Position numbers and translations under genes: made by a program. Of a stretch of 11,740 nucleotides of DNA, positions 1 to 5,561 are shown one piece after another. The DNA is taken from contig JAGMDW010000115.1 of assembly GCA_023128455.1 (NCBI GenBank), positions 1 through 11,740 of the forward strand, written 5' to 3'. Under the pieces are notes generated by a model, which did not search any database, had not been told where the DNA came from, and saw nothing but the letters and a program-made list of their open reading frames with translations. How positions within the stretch are numbered: position 1 is the first letter of the stretch; the number at the start of each line of letters is the position of its first letter. This DNA comes from Desulfurellaceae bacterium (GTDB taxonomy: Bacteria; Campylobacterota_A; Desulfurellia; JAGGSF01).

Positions 1-200
<200 letters not shown>

Positions 201-220
201 CACTTCTTAATGTTTGGATC

Positions 221-340
221 TTCCTGGTGGTCATAGCAGAGAGGAAACACCCGATTCCATTCCGAACTCGGCAGTTAAGCTCTCTCGCGCCGATGGTACT
301 GCGGGGGTGACCCCGTGGGAGAGTAGGTCGCTGCCAGGGA
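221..340 (+). rRNA. rrf: 5S ribosomal RNA
   Basis: A complete 5S rRNA of 120 nt. The first ten bases (TTCCTGGTGG) pair throughout with the last ten (GCTGCCAGGGA region) to form the terminal helix, which sets both ends. Internal hallmarks are CCGATTCCATTCCGAACTCGG (loop C region, 251-271), AGTTAAGC (272-279) and the GGGGGTGACCCCGTGGGAGAGTAGGTCG arm (303-330). No intrinsic terminator follows. The trmL start codon is 12 nt downstream, so the rRNA operon transcript should continue into trmL. Confidence 0.97.
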
Positions 341-352
341 GTCTACATTGGA

Positions 353-826
353 ATGTTTAATATTGTTTTATATCAACCAGAAATTCCCCCTAATACAGGT
401 AATATAGCTCGTTTATGCGTAGCAACGAATTCTTTTTTACATCTTATAAGACCGTTGGGGTTTAGTCTGTCCAATTCTCATCTGAGAAGAGCAGGACTTG
501 ATTATTGGAAATATTTGAATTATAGGATTTATGATAAATGGGAAGATTTTTTGTCCAAAAACAAGGGAGCTAAAATTTATTTAGTTACGAAAAAAATGGG
601 TTTTGTTTATTGGAATGTTTCTTTTAAATGTAGTGATTTTTTTATTTTTGGTTCGGAAACAAAAGGACTACCAGAAAAACTTCTCTCGAGGTATAAAGAA
701 AATTGTATTACTATTCCTATGTCTGGCAAAGTGCGTTCCTTAAATTTATCAGATGCCGTATCCATCATTGTTTACGAGGCATTGAGGCAAAATTACAGAA
801 TCAACATGGCATCACCAAAACTATAA
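353..826 (+). CDS. trmL: tRNA (cytidine(34)-2'-O)-methyltransferase (TrmL, SPOUT family)
   Basis: A 157-residue SPOUT methyltransferase. TrmL proteins use SAM to methylate the 2'-O of the wobble nucleotide of tRNA-Leu isoacceptors. The three knot motifs are visible: NTGNIARLC (14-22), FGSETKGLP (99-107) and IPMSGKVRSLNLS (121-133). Length matches the family (about 150-160). The start MFNIVLYQPEIPPNTGN aligns with the normal TrmL start, so ATG 353 is firm. The only plausible ribosome-binding site is AGGGAG at 336-341, which is the 3' strand of the 5S terminal helix, 11 nt from the ATG. The gene therefore appears to be transcribed as the tail of the rRNA operon. The last residues overlap the 3' end of queA on the opposite strand. 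Confidence 0.93.
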   Translation: MFNIVLYQPEIPPNTGNIARLCVATNSFLHLIRPLGFSLSNSHLRRAGLDYWKYLNYRIYDKWEDFLSKNKGAKIYLVTKKMGFVYWNVSFKCSDFFIFGSETKGLPEKLLSRYKENCITIPMSGKVRSLNLSDAVSIIVYEALRQNYRINMASPKL

Positions 827-1818
827 AACATATATCTCTTTTTTATCGCTTCTTTGTAGCAGCGTAAAATTTCTTTTCTTTCTGCAAATGCGCTAACAAG
901 CAAGAGTAGGGTGGATTTTGGTAAGTGAAAGTTTGTAATAAGCGCATCTATTGATTTGAACTTGTATCCAGGATATATAAAAAGATTCGTAGAACCCTTT
1001 CTGCTTTTTAGAAAACCCTCTTTTGTTATATTACCTTCTAATGCTCTTACTGTTGTTGTCCCGCAAGCAAATACCTTTTTCCCTTTTTTCTTTGTTTCAT
1101 TAAATAGTCTTGCGGTTTCTTCTTCTATTTCAAAATATTCGGGAAACATTTTGTGCTCTTCAAGATTTTCTTCTTTAATGGGTTTGAATGTTCCTATTCC
1201 TACATGTAATGTAATATATGTAATATTTGCTCCTTTTTTTCTTATCTTAGACAGTAGGCTTTGTGTAAAATGTAATCCTGCAGTAGGAGCGGCAATAGCT
1301 CCTTTTTTTTTCGCAAATATTGTTTGATAATAGGACTTATCTTTTTCTCTGTTATATGACCCGTAATCTCTTTTTATGTATGGAGGGAGAGGCACTTCGC
1401 CAATTTCATCTAAAGTTTCATCAAAGTTTCCTTTATAATCAAGGCATACAATACTTTCCTCTCCTTTTTTATAGATTTGAGCTTGAATGCCGTTTTTTAG
1501 TGTTACTGTTGTTTTTTCTTTTAATTTACCTTTGGTTAAAGCTTTGTAAATATTAGGAACGATTTTTTCCACAAGGAATATTTCTACTCTTCCTCCTGTT
1601 TTCTTTTTACCAAATAATCTTGTTGGAATTACCTTTGTGTCATTGAGCATGAGAAGATCGCCTGGGGAAATATAATTTATAATATCTTTGAATATATCAT
1701 GTGTTATTTGTTTTGTTTTTCTATTATATGTTAAGAGTTTGCAACTGTCCCTTTCTTCCTTTGGGTGTTGTGCTATGAAAGATAATGGTAAATGGTAGTT
1801 AAATAGGTCAATCTTCAT
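793..1818 (-). CDS. queA: S-adenosylmethionine:tRNA ribosyltransferase-isomerase (QueA)
   Basis: QueA transfers and isomerises the ribosyl part of SAM onto preQ1-modified tRNA to make epoxyqueuosine at wobble position 34, in the cytoplasm. The 341-residue product has the family motifs in order: NDTKVIPTRL (59-68), GEVPLPPYI (140-148), APTAGLHFT (177-185), HVGIGTFKP (205-213), TTTVRALE (254-261) and NFHLPKSTLL (296-305). It ends in the usual FGDAMLI. An ATG four codons upstream (1830) is in frame, but homologues begin at the MKIDLF position, and TATAAT at 1834-1829 on this strand would be a -10 box overlapping that first ATG. ATG 1818 is therefore preferred. No clear Shine-Dalgarno is seen for either, so the message may have almost no leader. 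It converges on trmL with a 34-bp overlap and diverges from rpoD. Confidence 0.93.
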   Translation of the reverse strand: MKIDLFNYHLPLSFIAQHPKEERDSCKLLTYNRKTKQITHDIFKDIINYISPGDLLMLNDTKVIPTRLFGKKKTGGRVEIFLVEKIVPNIYKALTKGKLKEKTTVTLKNGIQAQIYKKGEESIVCLDYKGNFDETLDEIGEVPLPPYIKRDYGSYNREKDKSYYQTIFAKKKGAIAAPTAGLHFTQSLLSKIRKKGANITYITLHVGIGTFKPIKEENLEEHKMFPEYFEIEEETARLFNETKKKGKKVFACGTTTVRALEGNITKEGFLKSRKGSTNLFIYPGYKFKSIDALITNFHLPKSTLLLLVSAFAERKEILRCYKEAIKKRYMFYSFGDAMLIL

Positions 1819-1863
1819 TATTGCTTTCATTATAGCAAAAAAATACTAAAAGATAAGTCTGAC

Positions 1864-1891
1864 TTGACACCTTACTTTCTTCTACTAAATT
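1864..1891 (+). promoter_or_regulatory. Putative sigma-70 promoter of rpoD
   Basis: A perfect -35 TTGACA lies at 1864-1869. With a 16-nt spacer, TAAATT (1886-1891) is a 4/6 match to the -10 box. A short perfect dyad AAGTC-T-GACTT (1855-1865) overlaps the left edge of the -35 and could bind a regulator, though it is short enough to be chance. It lies in the gap between divergent queA and rpoD. Confidence 0.5.
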
Positions 1892-1907
1892 TGTGTAATA
1901 TGGAATT

Positions 1908-1914
1908 GGGGAGG
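1908..1914 (+). promoter_or_regulatory. Strong ribosome-binding site of rpoD
   Basis: GGGGAGG sits 7 nt before the ATG at 1922, a near-perfect anti-16S match at ideal spacing. It fixes the rpoD start and is one of the strongest sites in the window. Confidence 0.8.
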
Positions 1915-1921
1915 TTTTAAT

Positions 1922-3415
1922 ATGAGCAGTAGCGATGGTTTGTTGGGACCGGAAATTGGCAGAGAGCTGTTGAGCAAAAGCAAGGAGAAAGGTTGTATAA
2001 CTTATGATGAAATAAATAATCTTCTACCAGAAGGGATTTCTGTAGAAGAGATAGATAAATTATTTATTCTCTGTCATAACTTAGACATTGATATTGTGGA
2101 TGTAGCACAATCTGAAAAAGCGAAGGAAAAGATAGGGGAGAAGAAAATAAAGGAGCGAATAGTGTTTTCTGACGAGGAAGCAGAGACAAAAAGCCCTATT
2201 CGCATGTACTTGAGAGAAATGGGAGAGATTTCTCTCCTTTCAAGAGAAGAGGAAATTGAAATAGCTATGAATATTGAGAATGAGAAAATTGGAATCTTGA
2301 ATTGCCTGGTGGACATACCCTTTTTTAAAGATATTATTTTTCATCTTCAAGGGCAACTGAATATAGGCGGTGTGAAGTTGAGAGATGTGTTTGACTGTGT
2401 AGAAAATAGTGATTTTCCTGAAACCGAGGAGTCTTGTCAAGAAAAGATACTGAATTTGCTGGATCAATTGAAGAATTTGTTGGATAGATATTGGATGTAT
2501 AAAAATAATGGAGGGGCACATTTGCTAAAAAATCAAATTGTGGAATGTTTGGTAAATATTTCTTTTTGTGACAAATATATAAATAGTGCAATTTCTGATC
2601 TTAAAGAGAGATTTCAAAGACAAGATGATGATTCAGAGAAAGAAGCATTAGACATGCTCCTTTCGCAAATGGAAACTCATGAATATAGGAAACAAGAGAC
2701 AAAAAATAAAATGGTTCGTTCTAATTTAAGATTGGTGGTAAGCATTACTAAGAAATATTTGAATAGAGGGCTTCCGTTTTTGGATCTTGTTCAGGAAGGT
2801 AATATTGGTTTGATGAAAGCAGTTGATAAATTTGATTATCACAAGGGTTTTAAATTTTCTACATATGCTACCTGGTGGATAAGGCAATCTATTTCTCGTG
2901 CCATAGCGGATCAGGCAAGAACAATTAGAATTCCTGTACATATGATAGAAACAATAAATAAAATCGTGAGAACTTCTAAATTTCTGTTGCAGAAATTGGG
3001 CAGAGAACCTTCTCCTTTAGAGATCGCTGGTTGTTTAGAGGTACCTTTAGATAAAGTAAGAGCGATAATGAAGATTGCCAAAGAACCTGTTTCAATAGAA
3101 ACACCTATTGGCGACGAAGAAGATGCTCACTTGGAAGATTTTATAGAGGATATGCATACCAGGTCCCCTCTGAATACTGCTATAGATACTAATTTGAGGG
3201 AGAAGATAGATGAGGTGTTGGGAACACTGACGGAGCGGGAACAAAGAGTTTTGAGGATGAGATTTGGAATTGGAGAGGATGGTGAACATACCTTGGAGGA
3301 AGTAGGTAGGGTGTTGGGTGTAACTAGAGAACGGGTAAGGCAGATAGAGGCAAAAGCCATAAAGAAGTTGAGACATCCCAAGAGAAGTAAGCAACTTTCT
3401 CACTTTTCAGTATAA
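1922..3415 (+). CDS. rpoD: RNA polymerase primary sigma factor (RpoD/SigA)
   Basis: The principal sigma factor, which directs RNA polymerase to housekeeping promoters. The 497 residues show an N-terminal region 1.1-like acidic helical part (about 1-65); region 1.2 around SPIRMYLREMGEISLLSREE (91-110); a poorly conserved acidic insert (about 120-260); region 2 from NKMVRSNLRLVVS (262-274) through GLPFLDLVQEGNIGLMKAVD (283-302) and FSTYATWWIRQSISRAI (312-328), the -10 recognition and melting part; region 3 with RTIRIPVHM (333-341) and the REPSPLEIA helix (361-369); and region 4 with LTEREQRVLRMRFG (436-449) and the helix-turn-helix TLEEVGRVLGVTRERVRQIE (457-476), which reads the -35 box. Region 1.1 plus the large 1.2-2 insert separate it from alternative sigmas. 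The start is supported by its strong ribosome-binding site. Confidence 0.96.
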   Translation: MSSSDGLLGPEIGRELLSKSKEKGCITYDEINNLLPEGISVEEIDKLFILCHNLDIDIVDVAQSEKAKEKIGEKKIKERIVFSDEEAETKSPIRMYLREMGEISLLSREEEIEIAMNIENEKIGILNCLVDIPFFKDIIFHLQGQLNIGGVKLRDVFDCVENSDFPETEESCQEKILNLLDQLKNLLDRYWMYKNNGGAHLLKNQIVECLVNISFCDKYINSAISDLKERFQRQDDDSEKEALDMLLSQMETHEYRKQETKNKMVRSNLRLVVSITKKYLNRGLPFLDLVQEGNIGLMKAVDKFDYHKGFKFSTYATWWIRQSISRAIADQARTIRIPVHMIETINKIVRTSKFLLQKLGREPSPLEIAGCLEVPLDKVRAIMKIAKEPVSIETPIGDEEDAHLEDFIEDMHTRSPLNTAIDTNLREKIDEVLGTLTEREQRVLRMRFGIGEDGEHTLEEVGRVLGVTRERVRQIEAKAIKKLRHPKRSKQLSHFSV

Positions 3416-3590
3416 AAATCGTGTAATTTTAAGTGCAGAAGGGGAAGAAATTCGCTGCCGAAAACGTGCGATTGTTGAGAATTTGTTATTACAAGCTTCA
3501 GCGAATTCTTAATCTGTATCAGTTCAGTAGGTTAGGTACTCTTTAACAACTATTTCTTGCTGCGCTACAGTCAAATCCCGGACAGGGTAG
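3416..3590. other. Gap after rpoD without a recognisable gene
   Basis: This is the left part of a 527-bp non-coding stretch (3416-3942). No intrinsic terminator for rpoD is visible. One plus-strand frame is open from the rpoD stop to a TAA at about 3510; residues such as EGEEIRCRKRAIVENLLL can be read in it (about 3438-3491), but it has no start or ribosome-binding site and I do not recognise it. It is in the same frame as the transporter remnant at 3591, so it may be part of the same decayed region, or chance. Confidence 0.4.
3445..3510. repeat. Imperfect inverted repeat with long loop
   Basis: AAGAAATTCGCTG (3445-3457) and CAGCGAATTCTT (3499-3510) are reverse complements apart from one extra A, separated by 41 nt. 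No T-tract follows on either strand, so it is not a simple terminator. It may be structured RNA or the trace of a degraded mobile element; no function is assigned. Confidence 0.45.
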
Positions 3591-3797
3591 CTTTGCTACA
3601 CAAATATTCGCGCCAGTAATTCTGGTCAACTAAACGCCATACTGAGCCTTATCATTTTTACAGTGCCAGGTGTTCTCATTGGAGGTCAAATTGGCCCCAT
3701 GGCAGTCACTCGCTTTCCCTAAAAGGCTCTTATTCGAACTATTGGTATAATTTTTGTTCTGGCCAGTGCCATGTTGCTGAAGTCTATATTTCCATGA
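3591..3797 (+). pseudogene. Remnant of a TauE/SafE-family membrane transporter (C-terminal end)
   Basis: A single frame reads SLIIFTVPGVLIGGQIGP (about 3648-3701), then TRFP, an in-frame TAA at 3720-3722, then KALIRTIGIIFVLASAMLL (3723-3779) and a TGA at 3795. A hydrophobic helix ending in PGxxIGGQIGP, a basic linker and a final helix of the IGIIFVLAS type match the last two transmembrane segments of TauE/SafE (TSUP) transporters, which move sulfite, sulfoacetate and related anions across the inner membrane. There is no start codon or ribosome-binding site, an upstream in-frame TAG lies at 3588, the frame is split by a stop, and only about 65 of some 250 residues remain. Family assignment is from motif memory. 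Confidence 0.6.
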
Positions 3798-3829
3798 AAT
3801 GTTTGATAGATTCTTCAATTCCCAGGAGG

Positions 3830-3866
3830 TGTCATAGTATAACATAGTAGATGTCTGGACATGACA
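3830..3866. repeat. Nested dyad symmetry upstream of the radical SAM gene
   Basis: TGTCAT (3830-3835) is complementary to ATGACA (3861-3866), and inside it ATGTC-TG-GACAT (3851-3862) is a second perfect dyad. The pair lies 24-60 bp upstream of the -35 box at 3890. It could be an operator or an RNA hairpin from older sequence; arms of 5-6 bp are short, so the support is weak. Confidence 0.35.
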
Positions 3867-3889
3867 ATTGAGATTGGAACGCACCGTTT

Positions 3890-3918
3890 TTGAACTGGAC
3901 TAAGGTTTATGTTAGAAT
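3890..3918 (+). promoter_or_regulatory. Sigma-70 promoter of the radical SAM gene (extended -10)
   Basis: TTGAAC (3890-3895, 4/6), a 17-nt spacer, and TAGAAT (3913-3918, 5/6) preceded by TGT, which makes an extended -10. This predicts a transcript start near 3925, then AAGGAGG (3929-3935), a near-perfect ribosome-binding site 7 nt before ATG 3943. The leader would be only about 18 nt. The gene is therefore its own transcription unit. Confidence 0.65.
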
Positions 3919-3942
3919 AAGATTAAAGAAGGAGGCGTAAAG

Positions 3943-4803
3943 ATGGATTTTACGCGCAAAGAATCTGAAGTATTGGAAGAGATAAAACGACTTCAAAGCA
4001 GCTTCCCTAATCTACATTTTCATGGTTCACATCCGGCTGTAAGTACAGGTCCTCTCATTCCCGGCTGTGAGATATGCATTCGCAGTAATCACAGGGCATA
4101 TATATCTTTCCCACTTGGGTACCACTGCAACGCTAAATGCCCTTTTTGTTTTGTTTATGCTTACAAAACAGACACACCAGACAAAAGGAAAGAGGAAGAA
4201 CACATCCGAAAGAGTTTTTTGAGTGAGTTTCAACATCATAAAGATAAAATTGAAGGCGTTGCTTTTACCGGAGGCGAACCTCTATTATATCTTCCCGAAT
4301 TAAAAGTTTGTATATTTGAAATAAAGAAAGCCAAATCTGGATTACATTTCTGGGTATATACCAATGGTATTATTGCCGACGATGAGCATCTTGGTGTTCT
4401 TAAGGATCTTGGTATCCAGGAAATTAGGTTTAACTTAGCAGCCACAGATTACAACAAGGAAGTACTAAAATATCTGAAGCGAGCAAGAGATATGTTTAAA
4501 TGGGTTGCTGTAGAAGTGCCATCTTACCCAAAGCAAAAGGATAAACTGATAGGATGCCTTGAGGAGTTAAACCGTATAGGGATAGATCAGTTAACTCTAC
4601 AGGAATTATTAGTAACAGACATCAATGTGCATAATCTTGAGAAAGAAGGGTTTAGAGAAGGGTATCAATCGGGCATTCAATTGGGCTTGATATCTTCTAC
4701 AAAGTTTTTTCTCTATGGAAGCAGGAAAATGACATATGAGATAATGAAATATTGTGTTGATAAGAAGTATTCATTTACCATAAACGATTGCTCGGCCCGT
4801 TGA
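3943..4803 (+). CDS. Radical SAM protein, COG2108-like (PFL-activase related)
   Basis: A 286-residue radical SAM enzyme of unknown substrate. The canonical Cx3Cx2C cluster motif is CNAKCPFC (C62, C66, C69) in the context PLGYHCNAKCPFCFVY, followed by FTGGEPLLY (108-116), the SAM-contacting GGE motif, and YTNGI (139-143) on the next barrel strands. An extra N-terminal pair, GCEIC (C42, C45), and late cysteines C271 and C283 recall the uncharacterised COG2108 group, where outer cysteines could bind a second cluster or metal; that is inference. The start is fixed by a strong ribosome-binding site. It stands alone with no partner peptide or substrate gene beside it. The protein ends abruptly at NDCSAR, and likely natural tail sequence continues out of frame downstream, so the 3' end may be broken. 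Confidence 0.82.
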   Translation: MDFTRKESEVLEEIKRLQSSFPNLHFHGSHPAVSTGPLIPGCEICIRSNHRAYISFPLGYHCNAKCPFCFVYAYKTDTPDKRKEEEHIRKSFLSEFQHHKDKIEGVAFTGGEPLLYLPELKVCIFEIKKAKSGLHFWVYTNGIIADDEHLGVLKDLGIQEIRFNLAATDYNKEVLKYLKRARDMFKWVAVEVPSYPKQKDKLIGCLEELNRIGIDQLTLQELLVTDINVHNLEKEGFREGYQSGIQLGLISSTKFFLYGSRKMTYEIMKYCVDKKYSFTINDCSAR

Positions 4804-4916
4804 TTTGTCAAAAGACAATGAATAGGTTCCAAAGATGGAGAGAACTATCTAAACTCCTTAAACTTTTCCTAAAGGAAACATTAAAGATAGAACGGAGGAT
4901 ATTCTTTTACAGTTAA
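4795..4916 (+). other. Possible out-of-frame tail of the radical SAM gene
   Basis: Beyond the stop at 4801-4803, one alternate frame reads RPVDLSKDNE up to a TAG near 4824. Another reads RFQRWRELSKLLKLFLKE (4824-4877) and stays open to a TAA at 4914-4916. From memory, COG2108-type proteins end in a CS..KD..Q..R..R-like tail, so these pieces joined by single-base shifts would give a natural C-terminus. The pattern suggests indels or sequencing error. The stretch has no ribosome-binding site and is unlikely to be a separate gene. Confidence 0.4.
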
Positions 4917-4933
4917 GCCAGCTACATAACGCC

Positions 4934-4961
4934 TTGACACATAGAAAAAATTCCATAGAAT
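4934..4961 (+). promoter_or_regulatory. Sigma-70 promoter of the tRNA-Ala/tRNA-Phe unit
   Basis: A perfect TTGACA (4934-4939), a 16-nt spacer, and TAGAAT (4956-4961, 5/6). The predicted start near 4968 lies only a few bases before the mature 5' end of tRNA-Ala at 4972, as is common for stable RNA promoters. Confidence 0.7.
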
Positions 4962-4971
4962 TTGGGTCAAT

Positions 4972-5044
4972 GGGGCTGTAGCTCAGTTGGGAGAGCGCTA
5001 CGCTGGCAGCGTAGAGGTTACGGGTTCGAAACCCGTCAGCTCCA
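4972..5044 (+). tRNA. tRNA-Ala (anticodon GGC)
   Basis: A 73-nt cloverleaf: acceptor GGGGCTG with CAGCTCC (one G-T pair), D-arm GCTCAGTTGGGAGAGC, anticodon stem CTACG/CGTAG around loop CTGGCAG (anticodon GGC, reads GCC/GCU), and T-arm ACGGGTTCGAAACCCGT. The discriminator is A at 5044. The following bases are CTATT, so the CCA tail is not encoded and must be added by tRNA nucleotidyltransferase, unlike in its neighbour. Confidence 0.96.
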
Positions 5045-5049
5045 CTATT

Positions 5050-5125
5050 GCCGGGATAGCTCAGTCGGTAGAGCAAGGGACTGAAAATCCCTGTGTCGGT
5101 GGTTCGATTCCGCCTCCCGGCACCA
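5050..5125 (+). tRNA. tRNA-Phe (anticodon GAA)
   Basis: A 76-nt cloverleaf: acceptor GCCGGGA with TCCCGGC, D-arm AGCTCAGTCGGTAGAGC, anticodon stem AGGGA/TCCCT around loop CTGAAAA (anticodon GAA), and T-arm with GGTTCGATTCC. The discriminator A is followed by an encoded CCA (5123-5125). It lies five bases after tRNA-Ala, clearly one precursor. A truncated minus-strand gene meets its 3' end. Confidence 0.96.
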
Positions 5126-5462
5126 ATTCGGGGATTTTTATATCAAACGGATCACTCACTGCAATGCGAAACATTCCATTGTCATTGGATAAAGGCAATA
5201 CAGTATATTGACGGGTAAAACTTATTGGTATTGTTTCTAATACTTTTTTATCAAATGAAAAATCTGTTAAATCAACAAAATCTTTTTTACTTTGTTTTGC
5301 TAAGACTGCGGCAACTTCTGTATCTGTAACAATACCTAATCTTACCAATATATCACCGACGCGCTCACCGGTTGATTCCTGTTCTTTTAAGGCAAAGCTA
5401 ATATATTCATCATTTATAAATCCTTCTTCTATTAAGAGCTCGCCGATTTTCTTTTGTATCAT
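5061..5462 (-). pseudogene. Truncated MshEN-domain gene (GspE/PilB/MshE ATPase N-terminus)
   Basis: The frame starts at ATG 5462 with AAGGGAG five bases upstream and encodes 133 residues. Residues 1 to about 110 are a T2SS/type IV pilus ATPase N-terminal domain with two tandem c-di-GMP-binding-type MshEN motifs: KIGELLIEEGF...FALKEQ (5-28) and RVGDILVRLGI...VLAKQ (34-57), separated by a short linker. FVDL, the IPISF segment and VSDPFDIKI (102-110) follow the usual order. In intact proteins DPFDI leads into the rest of an ATPase of about 550 residues; here the frame enters the antisense strand of tRNA-Phe at 5125, and residues from about 113 on are only antisense tRNA. The Walker ATPase is missing. 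Intact, it would energise pilus or secretion-system assembly under c-di-GMP control. A standalone MshEN protein is possible but less likely. Confidence 0.75.
5115..5140 (+). terminator. Weak possible terminator at the tRNA-Phe 3' end
   Basis: TCCCG (5115-5119, inside the acceptor stem) can pair with CGGGG (5129-5133, one G-T pair) across a 9-nt loop, followed by ATTTTTA (5134-5140). It would compete with tRNA folding, and the stem is only 5 bp. It is the only terminator-like element after the tRNAs, so it is listed with low confidence. Confidence 0.25.
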
Positions 5463-5490
5463 AAAAACTCCCTTCTAAGGTTTTTACGCT

Positions 5491-5505
5491 CAAATCGAAG
5501 ATTTG
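5491..5505. repeat. Perfect palindrome between divergent genes
   Basis: CAAATC-GAA-GATTTG is a perfect 6-bp dyad with a 3-nt centre in the gap (5463-5561) between the truncated MshEN gene and the phosphatase operon. No T-run follows on either strand, so it is not a terminator. It lies just upstream of the minus-strand ribosome-binding site and 20 bp from the -35 box of the plus-strand promoter, and could be an operator serving either side. Confidence 0.4.
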
Positions 5506-5524
5506 TGCCATATTTAAAAGTATA

Positions 5525-5553
5525 TTGACAAGTTGCGTTCAGTCAAATAAAAA
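5525..5553 (+). promoter_or_regulatory. Promoter of the phosphatase-mogA-murI-his operon
   Basis: A perfect TTGACA (5525-5530), a 17-nt spacer, and TAAAAA (5548-5553, 4/6). The predicted start near 5560 is about two bases before ATG 5562, so the first message would be leaderless or nearly so. This agrees with the lack of any Shine-Dalgarno before that ATG. It is the only good promoter I see before the nine-gene operon. Confidence 0.5.
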
Positions 5554-5561
5554 CTGTAGAT

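Noticed and set aside
956..1327. Open frame antisense to queA
   Set aside because: It is a shadow of a clear queA gene on the other strand and has no ribosome-binding site.
1822..1840. TATAAT on the minus strand at 1834-1829 as a confirmed queA promoter
   Set aside because: The -10 match is perfect, but no acceptable -35 lies 16-18 bp upstream, so it is mentioned under queA and not listed as a promoter.
3092..3403. Two overlapping minus-strand open frames inside rpoD
   Set aside because: Shadows of sigma regions 3-4; the plus strand encodes a canonical sigma factor there.
3823..3860. AGGAGG at 3824-3829 as a ribosome-binding site for a small gene
   Set aside because: The GTG and ATG codons that follow lead to stops within a few codons (GTG TCA TAG; ATG 3851 reaches TGA after six codons).
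3630..3884. Minus-strand open frame of 84 codons in the gap after rpoD
   Set aside because: Low-complexity product without family features; the opposite strand carries the TauE/SafE-like remnant that explains the open frame.
5061..5125. Reading GGGIEPPTQGFS at the end of the minus-strand MshEN frame
   Set aside because: This is the well-known false peptide from the antisense strand of a tRNA gene; it is not a protein domain.
4987..5211. Plus-strand open frame running through both tRNAs
   Set aside because: It translates tRNA sequence and part of the antisense of the MshEN gene; no ribosome-binding site or family match.
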